Assembly (NCBI RefSeq): GCF_000006405.1
Contig: NW_003201948.1
Span: 5,016 to 52,642 of the forward strand
Source: Perkinsus marinus ATCC 50983
Taxonomy: Eukaryota > Perkinsozoa > Perkinsida > Perkinsidae
Direction of reading: 5' to 3'
DNA: 47,627 nt
This document shows, in pieces, positions 39,553-47,627 of the stretch (the first letter of the stretch is position 1; the number at the start of each line of letters is the position of its first letter). The position numbers and the translations under genes were made by a program. Under the pieces are notes generated by a model, which ran no database searches, was not told the DNA's origin, and saw nothing but the letters and a program-made list of their open reading frames with translations.

Positions 39553-41576
39553 TTATTCAGAACGGCAAGTCGTAGCATAAGTATGGTATTGAGGACAATA
39601 ATCATCATATCCCATCAACTGGGAGAAGGAGTCGCCATAATAACAGCGAGTCCATTCAAAATTATGAAGGGAAAACAATGTGCCTTCGTGGTTAAATAGC
39701 CCATCGTACTGCTCTTGGCTCACAATCTGATACAAAAACCATCAAAAATGAGAGAATTATCAACTCGATACCACCCCTTCGCCACTTACTCCGTCTGGGA
39801 CGATAAGGCTGTTCAGCTGATTCAGCGTATTCCAAGCATATTCAATGCCACCAGAAGGATTAGGGTAAGTAACCGAATCAAATGCACACATAGATATCTT
39901 GTGACAGTTCGCACCCAATTTGCAGGAACCCTGACATAATCACACACAATAACAATAACGACAATAACAACAATAACAACAATAACAACAATAACAACAA
40001 TAACAACAATAACAACAATAACAACAATAACAACAACAACAACAATAACAACAATAACAACAATAACAACAATTACAACAATTACAACAATTACAACAAT
40101 AACAACAATAACAACAATAACAACAATAACAACAATAACAACAATAACAACGATAACAACAATAACAACAATAACAACAATAACAACAATAACAACAATA
40201 ACAACAATAACAACAATAACGACAATAACAACAATAACGACAACAACAACAATTACAACAATAACAACAATAACAACAATAACAACAATAACAACAATAA
40301 CAACAATAACAACAATAACAACAATAACAACAATAACAACAATAACAACAATAACAACAATAACAACAATAACAACAATAACAACAATAACAACAATAAC
40401 AACAATAACACATAACACATAACGACATAACGACATAACAACACAACAATAACACATTACACATTACACAATTACAACAATTACAACAATTACACATAAC
40501 ACATTACAATACACAGATTGATTTACAAGATATCTTACTCCACCATGATAGTGATCTAGCCCTTAAGATTCTCCCATCCCGGCTGAGTACACACCAAACA
40601 TTGATCATGCAACATCCATCGTAGACGTCCAAGCAAATCATCAGGATCACTAAAACAACAAACACATCAAATAAGAACGATTCACAAACCCCGGCACTGT
40701 TCAAACTCACTTGCCAGTAGTGTCCACAATTTCATTCCTATACAGCATCATCAACGCGGAGTCAGCGTACTGCATCACATACTGCGTCCCCAGTGTATCA
40801 GGCGCGCCCTCGATCGTATATTGAACATAAATAGAGTTGGGTAAGTAGCCGAGATGTGTCTGTAGGTCAGTCTTCATCTGTTGAGCGTCTTGAAGGGCTT
40901 CCTTGACGTAATTCTGTGCGACATGCTCCACATCAAAACTCAGCCCAATCGGTGCAATCTCAGCCATCGTATTAGCATCCACATAATTGATAAGGAAATT
41001 CTTGAAAGTTTGCACGAACATAACCATCAGAGCACCCTCCTTAGAAACAACATCACCATAGGTCAACCACAATATGCCCTGATTGTTGGTTTTTCTTCTG
41101 AAGTTCACCATGAAGTTGACCAAATTCTCCGGAGTTGCGATGAAATTAGGATTGCTACTATCAGCAATATTCACAGACACATCACCACAATTCCACTGCT
41201 GACCCATATCCGAGTTGAGGAAGGCAAACAACAAATCGTCATTATTACGCCAGTAGTCCTGCGACCATGTATACGTACCCAACATCTTCCCACTGCATTG
41301 CGTACTAGGTTTCGACCGACTTGTCGGCGATTGACTAGTAGCTGGATAAGTGGCAGTGGCAGTAGTGAAAGTAGACGCGTTGGTTTTTCCCATGAAAGTT
41401 GTAGTAGTGATAGCACTACCCGTACTGTGCGACGATACCCCAGTTGTAACTTCCCCAGAGAGGCCAGGAGTGGCAGTAGTAGACGAAGAGGATGTAGTAG
41501 ATGTGGAAGAACAACCCGAGAAAATAATAGAAACCACAGTAACAGTAACAATAACAGCGGGCTTCAGGGCGAACAT
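39553..41576 (-). CDS. Secreted protein, family unknown
   Basis: Begins MFALKPAVIVTVTVVSIIFS, a signal peptide, followed by a Ser/Thr-rich stretch suited to O-glycosylation. The globular part starts at MLGTYTWSQDYWRNNDDLLF. Exon 1 is 40711-41576 (phase 2 end, GTGAGT). Exon 2 reads DPDDLLGRLRWMLHDQC. A 44-nt intron removes an in-frame TAG and leads to ITIMVE. After a long intron made mostly of a microsatellite, GSCKLGANCHKISMCAFDS and GGIEYAWNTLNQLNSLIV follow. The last exon, after GTATCAG, reads IVSQEQYDGLFNHEGTLFSL to a TAA/TGA-type end at 39553. Paired cysteines support an extracellular or vacuolar location. The order of blocks loosely recalls a GH18/chitinase-like barrel, which I cannot confirm. 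The junction across the long intron is unresolved. Confidence 0.65.
39945..40440. repeat. Large microsatellite/minisatellite with 9-bp period
   Basis: About 500 bp of AACAACAAT units (AAC/AAT triplets in a 2:1 order) with scattered G and T interruptions, flanked by ACACATTAC and ACATAACG derivatives up to about 40500. On the coding strand it is TTGTTGTTA and lies in an intron of the secreted-protein gene. Any protein frame through it (poly-IVV, poly-L, poly-YCC) is an artefact of the repeat. Confidence 0.95.
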
Positions 41577-41658
41577 GACAATGAGAAATAAACAAACCCA
41601 ACTGATTGACTGATCCTATCCGAACCAAATAAAGCTATTCACTTAGGAACTAAACGGT

Positions 41659-41773
41659 ACTGTGGGAATATATGTCCCCTTTCCTCACCTGAGCTTAAAA
41701 GTTTCCTCAAGAGAAATGTACAGAAACCAAGGAGAATTTCTTCTAAATTTTCATATCGTCGGCCATACGCACT
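41659..41773 (-). mobile_element. Inverted-repeat element, copy 8
   Basis: ACTGTGGGAATATATGTCCC, TTTCCTCACCTGAGCTTAAA and TTTTCATATCGTCGGCCATA identify a shortened copy about 80 bp upstream of the start of the secreted-protein gene. Confidence 0.7.
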
Positions 41774-42184
41774 GCTAAATATCTCAACCCGTAAATGACA
41801 ATATAGTAGACGAAGTATCTTCATGACAATGACCATCACAATTGCACAATGTGATCTCACAGTGAGGCAAGCTACTACTAGTAATAACCGTAGACACAAC
41901 ACCTCAAAATAAATACTATCAAAACGGCGACTCCAACTATACAGTCTCCACCCTCCTCTACTCTTCCTACTCCTCTATAGTGTGTATCTCAACATCACCA
42001 CTACAAAGCCGCCGACACAAGAACTGTCCCTTCAGTGCGGCACCCACTCGATCGTCATTACAATGCGACATGCAAGAACTTCAGAGAGCCTAACTTTTGT
42101 AAGCCCAACATCGTTTACTTCCGCGCTTACTGCAAAACGAATATATCTGCACTGATAGTAGAGCGCCGAACAGTGCTGACGCCC

Positions 42185-42250
42185 AAGAGACAGATTTCAG
42201 CTATAGTTGTGTTCATACACAGGTTCGATCCCTGGGTGCAGCATTTTTAA
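42185..42250 (+). repeat. tRNA-like repeat copy
   Basis: CACAGGTTCGATCCCTGGGT, then GTGCAGC-type acceptor segment, A and TTTTTAAAT. It closely matches the antisense tail intron at 31556 beyond the T-loop itself (CAGGTTCGATCCCTGG, ATTTTTAA), so the two are related copies. Confidence 0.6.
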
Positions 42251-42261
42251 ATAGCTAGTAC

Positions 42262-42411
42262 CAATGTTGGGAAATATGTTCGCTTTCCTCAGCCGAGCTC
42301 AGGAGTTTCCTCACATACAAATTTGAGGAGAGGCGTACAATAACTCGCCAAATTTCCTATATTGCCACCAACACATGTAGTTGTCCATGTGTATACTTTC
42401 CCCCCACACTG
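42262..42411 (-). mobile_element. Inverted-repeat element, copy 9
   Basis: 150 bp from CAATGTTGGGAAATATGTTC to CCCCCCACACTG, with CTTTCCTCAGCCGAGCTCAG and CCACCAACACATGTAGTTG inside. No open frame. Confidence 0.82.
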
Positions 42412-42505
42412 GCTAAGATTGAGTTGATGATACCATCCTAAGGCCAGTCGGGTCTAATACAACGTATACAACACAACAAAAGGTCAACGTTACTACGAAC
42501 ATGTG

Positions 42506-43418
42506 TCAAAGCATGCAGCAAAAGCTGGTAAAATTACATGTACTGGGATTCGAACCCGAGACCTCTCATTGATTTCTGAAATAGCATCACAGATTCGTCA
42601 CGCGCCACGAAATTACCCCACCTACCTCGACACCGCATTACTGACCTTTCCACCAAGCCCTATCCTAACCCCTCCACGATCCTCCTCCTCCTCCTCACTA
42701 ACACTCGATAAGGACATTTCACTTTCCCTCAATAACCCCGGCAACGCGTTAGGCTGTGCAATGAGCAGCCGATGGAGATCGTCCGCTCTGATAGAAAAAA
42801 CATAAAAACACCCGAGTAGACCTCTTCTGAGCTTCAACAGCGCTCAAGTTCCACATGTTCAATCCAATTGCAGGAGCGCTTCTGAAGCTCAGCACAATTC
42901 TATAAAACACCGCTCAATACTAAGTATACTACTATAGTTAATGTAGTGTATTCGCGGGATGTTAAATAGACCTTTCTCCCAAGGTCGAGATCTACATGTT
43001 AAAAGAGCGCTCTTGATGCAGCTCAGAAGAGACATATATCAAGCATGACTACGACTACTCCCTACATCTCAAATTCCCCCTTCCTATCCACTTACAAAAT
43101 CTGTGATTCTCTCTCATCCATTACTCTCATATCCGCTACTTTATCATCATCATCATCATCACCTCCTCCCACAGACCCCTCCACAGACCCCTCCACAGAC
43201 GCCTCGTTCTCCCTCGTTTCCTCCACCAACACATTCCGTCCGATCATACGCCCTATCTGCTCCCGTACGCCGACGAGTCTACTATCATCACCATCATCCT
43301 CAGACAATGCACTCAGGATCCCCTCCGGTGTACACCGCGGCACGACGCTAACAGCTGTTAACCAATCCTTCACTACCACTTCCTCTTCCTCAACCGGCCT
43401 GATACAATCCACACACAT
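42506..43418 (-). CDS. Small acidic protein, unknown
   Basis: Three exons (43096-43418, 42626-42787, 42506-42524) close in frame to 167 residues. It starts MCVDCIRPVEEEEVVVKDW, with a CxxC pair. A conserved-looking core reads PRCTPEGILSALSEDDGD, then EGSVEGSVGGGDDDDDD in tandem, and a helical segment ADDLHRLLIAQPNALPGLL. Exon 3 encodes only seven residues (SFCCML plus stop) after a tRNA-tail intron. No family recognised. Confidence 0.65.
42525..42625 (-). repeat. tRNA-tail intron, 101 nt
   Basis: Donor GTAGGTGG, then a stretch with a weak A-box-like TGGCGCGTGACG, a T-arm (CTCGGGTTCGAATCCCAG), TACATGT, A and ATTTTACCAG, where AG is the acceptor. The acceptor ends 30 nt after the T-loop start. 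Here the whole tRNA-sized unit lies inside the intron. Confidence 0.68.
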
Positions 43419-43608
43419 CAAACCCGCACAGGTTCTAATCCCAGACTCGTTATTTCACTAATACACCGTCAAGATTATTATAAAATTTTGTCTGTACGAA
43501 AATTATGGTATAAACTTCCGCAGTGGGCTGCATAGACAGTCTTATAGAGGAAAAGGAGCTGATCCAGAATTAATTTCATTTTAAAACATGTCGTTCAGAA
43601 ATTATACA

Positions 43609-46600
43609 TTACAGCATTCTCTTCAAAGGAAATGCATCCCGACAAACTTTTTCACTAAACACGTACGCTATATATCGCTTCCCCAAGTACTTTCCTTTCC
43701 CCGATGAAGCCCTCCTGTTTTCTCCCAGCGTCGAGAGAAGACTCGTCCGAATCAGCTTAGCAACATCATCATCCTTCTTATCACACAAAACAGCCGCTAA
43801 CAACATATCCAACTTCGCGTCAATCTGCCGCCTATTGCACTTCAATCGATCCAATATATTCTCTTCTTGTCGTAGTAATTCCCATCTAACCTACACAATA
43901 TCCAATATCGATCACCTGATCGATTTCCTCCGATACCAACCCTCTCGAACTTCTTATCCAGAGTGTACTGGACCCTCAACAAGTCCTTCCCCTTAGCCTG
44001 TCCAGCTATCCTCAAACAGCCTTCCACAAATTCTGTGTAAGTCACCTAACAATCCAGTTATAAATCCATTAAGTCGGGCGAGCGAGATTTTACCCGGAAA
44101 TTCACCCATTCATACGAAACAACCCAACTCTCTAAAACGGCGTATATAAGAATAGTTCTATAGGCTAGAACCGAATCACGGAGTAAAATGTGTGTAATTA
44201 ATCGAAGAAATTGAAGAGAATTTTTCAGTTTTTATAAATATTTCTTGATAAAATTTTTGCATCCCGAACAGAATTTTTGATACCACCAATATTTTATTCC
44301 GTTCGAATAGTAAATAGCAATGGATCGCGATAAGTAGTATTGAAATAAGTTCTACGATAAAGCGAATAAATACTCACGAGCGCACAGTGAATATTCCAAT
44401 ACCACACCACCCACAATTCACACGCCAACCTCCCTCCCCACTACCTTCCTCGATCGATTGATATCAATCAGACTAAACAAGTCCGCTGCATCACGAAGGG
44501 ACACATCCGCAAACTTCAACTTCTGTGCTACTTCTGGTATCCGAAGAACCTGAACAACATCTAGTCAATTCCACAACAAATCGATCAACAAGGCGAGCGC
44601 GACACGCCAGAAAGTAATGCATCTACTCTAACAAACTCTTCCTCAGATATCCAACCTCGACCCTCTTTATCAGCCTCCTTAAACACCTCATGCAGGTGAC
44701 TGAACGCCTGAGAGGAAAAGAACCAATACCTATCGATATCACCAGACCCTTCGAAAAAAATCATGATCTGAAATACGCAGATACATCCCTACACTCTGTA
44801 GTAATAAAGCACGATACGAGACACACAAAGTATTCTCAAAAAACTACAGAGTTTCTCGAGATCCATACAAACATCAGACTTCGATCGGCTGACATCAGCA
44901 ATAGGAATTTCCCATCATGCTGAATTTTATGAAACCGTCACCATAGCGATATTCGTTCTCCTTATTTGCGACGGAAATTCACAGAAAGGCACTATTATTA
45001 GGAGTGCCAATGTCCTACAGCTAGAACCAATCACTCCATGTATCAATGAACTTAATCAGATCACATCGACACCACTCTTCATAGCGGCACATTTTTGATA
45101 TTCACAACCTGTAGTATTATAATTATCGATAAAACTACAATTCCATTTTCTCACAACTGCATCATAAGGCTTCAATACTTCGCTTATCTATGAACAAGTT
45201 CTACCCCTTTTTATTACCATTCTGCGGTATTCCTCAGCGCGTCGATCCTTCTCCTCGTAATCCGTTCTTGAGACCTCCAATACCTCACAAAATCCACATT
45301 GTCATACCACTCCTCCTTGAACTCCTCTTACATTCTCTAATATCACACCAGTCATGAGGGACACTATAATGAAGTTCATGAAGAACACAAAGGGAATGAT
45401 CATCAACGCGATTGCCGACATATAGTGGTTCGTCGCATAAAACCTGACACATCCTCACTAGAAGCTTTCACGTATACCGCCGTATCGGGAAATATAACCA
45501 TGGACAACTACATGTGTCTGTGACGAAAGGCACAGTTTTGTAAATGTATGCATGAGTATTCCTAGGAAAAATATTGGGAACTGTTAATATTCTAAAAATA
45601 TTCTTGTTGGTTTCTGAGCATTTCTATCCGAATTCGTTTGTGAAACTCCTGAGCTCAGCTTAGGGAAGCGCGCATATATTCCAACACTGGAATCACAACG
45701 AGTAGTGTTCCACACTGGCTTAGATATAATGGAGTTTCCCCCGTTTTACGTGTGGTGAAATGATGTTTATATATCTAATGATTATTATATTATCAACAAT
45801 ATAAACCTATATTATATTCAATAGCCTATTATTTATATATTATTAATACCCCCTATATGCTTTTCACTAGTGTTTTCTCCATATCACGGATGGAACTCCA
45901 GTAATAAGCTAACACATACTAAAGTGAAATGCTTATATTCGTGACCATTACTCATATATAAGGGCGAGCGAGATATTCACAGCCCGTACTGTATTTTTAT
46001 ACTGGAGTTTCACTGGTTCTACGTGAATGTGAAATGTGTTTTTCACATCACGAGTGAAACTCCATTCTAAAGCATCCAAATAAGGGGAACTTACACTTCA
46101 GGCCAATTTTCCAGAGTAACCAATTGGAACATAGTGAGCATTGACTGAGGCACCGATTGGAACGGAGGCTGTCCATACGTGCCTATAAGGATGACAAACA
46201 TGTTATGAGGACGGACCCAGGTTCGAATCCCTCCGACGTCAATTCTAAACTATTTTCCTCTTGCGACGATTCACTCACTATTCAATTTGTAAAGTCGAGC
46301 TTTCACTTACATAATCCTTTCACAAGATCAATTCAAAACTAGGAAATCGTCCAGGAGCTCATAATACTCCCGGGAAGAACACATTTTGAATTCCCCACAG
46401 GGCTAGGATCACATACCTAAGCCAATTCCCCATATATATATGTCACATAAGGAACATTCCCTCAACTGTTATCAAAGCCATATCGATCACTATTCATTAT
46501 CAGTTCATTCGACAACGCACTCCGAAGATTTAAGATATGCCAAGATACCACCTCCTACCTAGCCCTTTCGTTAACAATGTCGAGTCAGGATTCGCCATAT

Positions 46601-47627
46601 CATCACTCCACTCATCCGCAATATTTTTGGTAAAGATACGCATCCCAACAGCGGCTACATAAATCAATATCGTCATCAGTATGACCATCCACAGCACCTG
46701 AGCGAATTCGCCATACCACTCTTTCCCAACTTCATATTCATGTTCATCGCTTTCTGTTCTTGAGAACAAGAGAACTCACATGATGTAGGAAGAACGATTT
46801 CACAATCACTGATCCGACACTGAACGTTTTTCCCCGTGTTATTCCTTCACTTTCCACCAATCGCAAACGATAACACACATACATAATATTCAACACATCT
46901 GCTACGACCATTACGAAGGATCCGTTTGTTAGAGGCGAGTGGTATGAATTTACTATAATTCGAAATGGCGCATATGTCCCTCAAGCGGTTAACGCACGAA
47001 TGACGAACACTTTTGCAAATCGCAAGAATAGTATGGGAAAACATTTACATGGCCAACTACATGTGTCGGTGACAATATGTAAATTCTGAGGAAATTTTGC
47101 GAAATTCTCCTTGGTTTCTGAACATTTCTACCCGAGTTCATATATAAACTCCTCGAGCTAGCGAGGGAACTCCTCAACCCAGCTGATTCAACACCGCACA
47201 AGAGAGAGAGAATCTTCCCCATGAAAATTTCGCAGATTTTCTTACTATTTTGAATGCACAATATATTCCTCGCATGATCAACGCCAACGGCCGCAAGAAT
47301 CGAAATAGGCGGGCAATTCTCGCAAGTCTGAGGAGTCTTCCCGTTCCTGAGGAAATAAAATGCACCATGCCGGGATCGAACCCGGGATCTCCACCATCCT
47401 ACTCAGAAAGTTGAAGCTCCGAAGACTTTTCCCTGTGAAGAAAGGGACTATCCACATGCCAACCACATCAGAGATGACCAGTAACATATCAAACCAATTC
47501 CACGTATCGCGTACCCATACCCGTATCCCTTCAGCACGCAGGCGCACAACGAGCTCAGTAGCAAAAATGACCAGAAAAATGGAGTTTATTGCCAACCAGA
47601 AGGAACTGTCGTCGTTGACGTCAAGAT
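43609..47627 (-). CDS. Voltage-gated cation channel, single-domain type with EF-hands (5' end outside window)
   Basis: Ten exons read by hand, all in phase: 47403-47627 (continues right), 47246-47346, 46559-46697, 46095-46182, 45332-45443, 45218-45283, 44627-44707, 44445-44549, 43941-44045, 43609-43890 (TAA/TAG-type stop at 43609). Order: S2 (INSIFLVIFATELVVRL), S3 (WNWFDMLLVISDVVGMWI), S4 with arginines every third residue (RTGRLLRLARIARLFRFLR), S5 (VLWMVILMTILIYVAAVGM), pore loop (MLTMFQLVTLENWPEV, selectivity glutamate in TLENW), S6 (IIPFVFFMNFIIVSLMTGV), then EF-hand 1 (FKEADKEGRGWISEEEF), a degenerate EF-hand 2 (LIDINRSRKVTYTEFV) and a C-terminal coiled coil. The TxExW filter is that of Ca/Na channels. 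One six-helix unit with EF-hands resembles EukCat-type channels of algae, but more domains could precede it beyond the edge. Confidence 0.9.
45484..45689 (+). mobile_element. Inverted-repeat element, copy 10 (in channel intron)
   Basis: About 206 bp from CGGGAAATATAACCATGGAC to CGCATATATTCCAACACTG, inside the 651-nt intron 45444-46094 between pore and S6. Confidence 0.78.
45729..45901. mobile_element. Second inverted-repeat family, long copy
   Basis: ATGGAGTTTCCCCCGTTTTA at the left end and ATCACGGATGGAACTCCA at the right are imperfect inverted repeats around an AT-rich centre. It shares its ends with the 62-bp element at 46003. Both lie in the same channel intron. Confidence 0.6.
46003..46064. 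mobile_element. Second inverted-repeat family, 62-bp hairpin copy
   Basis: TGGAGTTTCACT and AGTGAAACTCCA are perfect 12-bp inverted ends, and TGTGAAA/TTTCACA pair further in. Same intron and same end sequence as the copy at 45729. Confidence 0.7.
46190..46240 (+). repeat. tRNA-like tail, antisense in channel intron
   Basis: GACCCAGGTTCGAATCCCTC on the plus strand lies inside the 376-nt intron 46183-46558, a few bases from its acceptor (CTTATAG on the coding strand). Confidence 0.6.
47029..47197 (+). mobile_element. Inverted-repeat element, copy 11 (in channel intron)
   Basis: Contains ACATGGCCAACTACATGTGT, TCTCCTTGGTTTCTGAACAT and GAGCTAGCGAGGGAACTCC. Both ends are decayed. It lies inside the 548-nt intron between S4 and S5 of the channel gene. 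Confidence 0.75.
47347..47402 (-). repeat. tRNA-tail intron, 56 nt, in the S4 segment of the channel
   Basis: Donor GTAGGATGG and acceptor TTTCCTCAG split FNFL from the arginine series (phase 1 on both sides). The intron reads a T-arm (CCGGGTTCGATCCCGG), ATGGTGC, A and TTTTATTTCCTCAG. The T-loop starts 22 nt after the donor and the acceptor ends 34 nt after the T-loop start. It shares GATCCCGGGTTCGATCCCGG plus CA with the intron at 15396. Confidence 0.78.

Larger units (their letters stand above)
41780..42505. other. Intergenic interval with two repeat copies
   Basis: No convincing gene. It holds a tRNA-like tail at 42185-42250 and a full inverted-repeat element at 42262-42411. Confidence 0.5.

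Noticed and set aside
39822-40497. Long frames of poly-IVV, poly-Leu and poly-YCC on the minus strand
   Set aside because: They are translations of the AAC/AAT minisatellite in three phases. The flanking exons of a real gene show the region is an intron.
40545-40600. In-frame TAG in the secreted-protein gene, first read as a pseudogene stop or reassigned codon
   Set aside because: A 44-nt intron with GTGTGT and GGGCTAG borders removes it in phase, and TAG acts as a normal stop in other genes here.
46780-47044. Open frames between S4 and S5 of the channel, one with a helix-like VADVLNIMYVCYRLRL
   Set aside because: The S4-S5 linker joins directly in phase across 46698-47245, leaving this inside an intron that also holds an inverted-repeat element.
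15396-47402. Calling each T-arm as a tRNA gene
   Set aside because: Except for the two tRNA-Thr genes, the 5' halves, D-arms or acceptor pairing are missing, so they cannot be functional tRNAs.
1-47627. CRISPR arrays, bacterial operons, ribosome binding sites
   Set aside because: Introns, nuclear-type tRNAs and eukaryotic protein families show this is a nuclear genome. No spaced identical repeats of CRISPR type were seen.
1-47627. Spliced-leader RNA gene
   Set aside because: I looked for a block like the dinoflagellate/Perkinsus leader CCGTAGCCATTTTGGCTCAAG-type core and did not see one. Trans-splicing is therefore only inferred from acceptor-like AG sites before start codons.

Overview
The window is eukaryotic nuclear DNA, most likely from a protist of the alveolate/Perkinsus type. 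That assignment is inference from gene content and gene style; no spliced-leader sequence or marker gene in the window proves it. Supporting points are long intronless genes (an ankyrin-fused NAD-glutamate dehydrogenase, a nucleoside phosphorylase, a RING/EF-hand protein) beside genes cut by very short introns (about 29-57 nt), GT/GC...AG borders that restore reading frame, and a single-domain voltage-gated cation channel with C-terminal EF-hands. Almost all confident genes lie on the minus strand.

Layout. 1-800: no gene. 821-4207 (-): ankyrin-GDH. 4260-4860: two small possible genes. 5018-5265: a tRNA-like copy and a mobile-element-like inverted repeat. 5574-6464 (+): nucleoside phosphorylase. 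6.9-7.6 kb (+): unknown spliced gene. 9188-10740 (-): unknown spliced acidic protein. 10.99-11.9 kb: coding-looking pieces. 11906-14420 (-): ten-exon TMX3-like transmembrane protein disulfide isomerase ending in KKEQ. 14.47-14.81 kb: two tRNA-like repeat copies. 15279-18305 (-): coiled-coil protein. 19065-20618 (-): RING/EF-hand protein with a myristoylation start. 21.6-26.7 kb: several poorly resolved genes on both strands. 26975-27746 (-): PDZ protein. 27923-28750 (-): RRM protein. 29073-29619 (-): small basic/acidic protein. 30365-30436: tRNA-Thr(UGU). 30528-35475 (-): long serine-rich, acidic and coiled-coil gene (possibly KNL1/Spc105-like) with a tRNA-Thr(AGU) gene inside one intron. 36216-38117 (-): 633-codon ORF. 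39553-41576 (-): secreted protein with a large microsatellite in an intron. 42506-43418 (-): acidic protein. 43609 to beyond the right edge (-): voltage-gated cation channel.

The main finding concerns the introns. At least five short introns consist largely of the 3' half of a tRNA: a T-arm, then 12 nt, a discriminator base and a T-run. In three of them the acceptor AG lies 30-34 nt after the start of the T-loop, so the Pol III-type terminator T-run also serves as the pyrimidine tract. A complete tRNA-Thr(AGU) gene occupies another intron with the same geometry (31 nt). Separately, an 11-copy family of short elements with inverted ends near CAGTGTGGGAATATATG sits mostly in introns. Together these suggest two routes by which mobile or tRNA-derived DNA has made or enlarged introns in this genome.

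Exon coordinates were worked out by hand from splice consensus and reading frame. Several gene models are closed in frame from end to end (TMX3-like, RRM, PDZ 3' part, channel, 29-kb gene, 42.5-kb gene). Others are marked partial.
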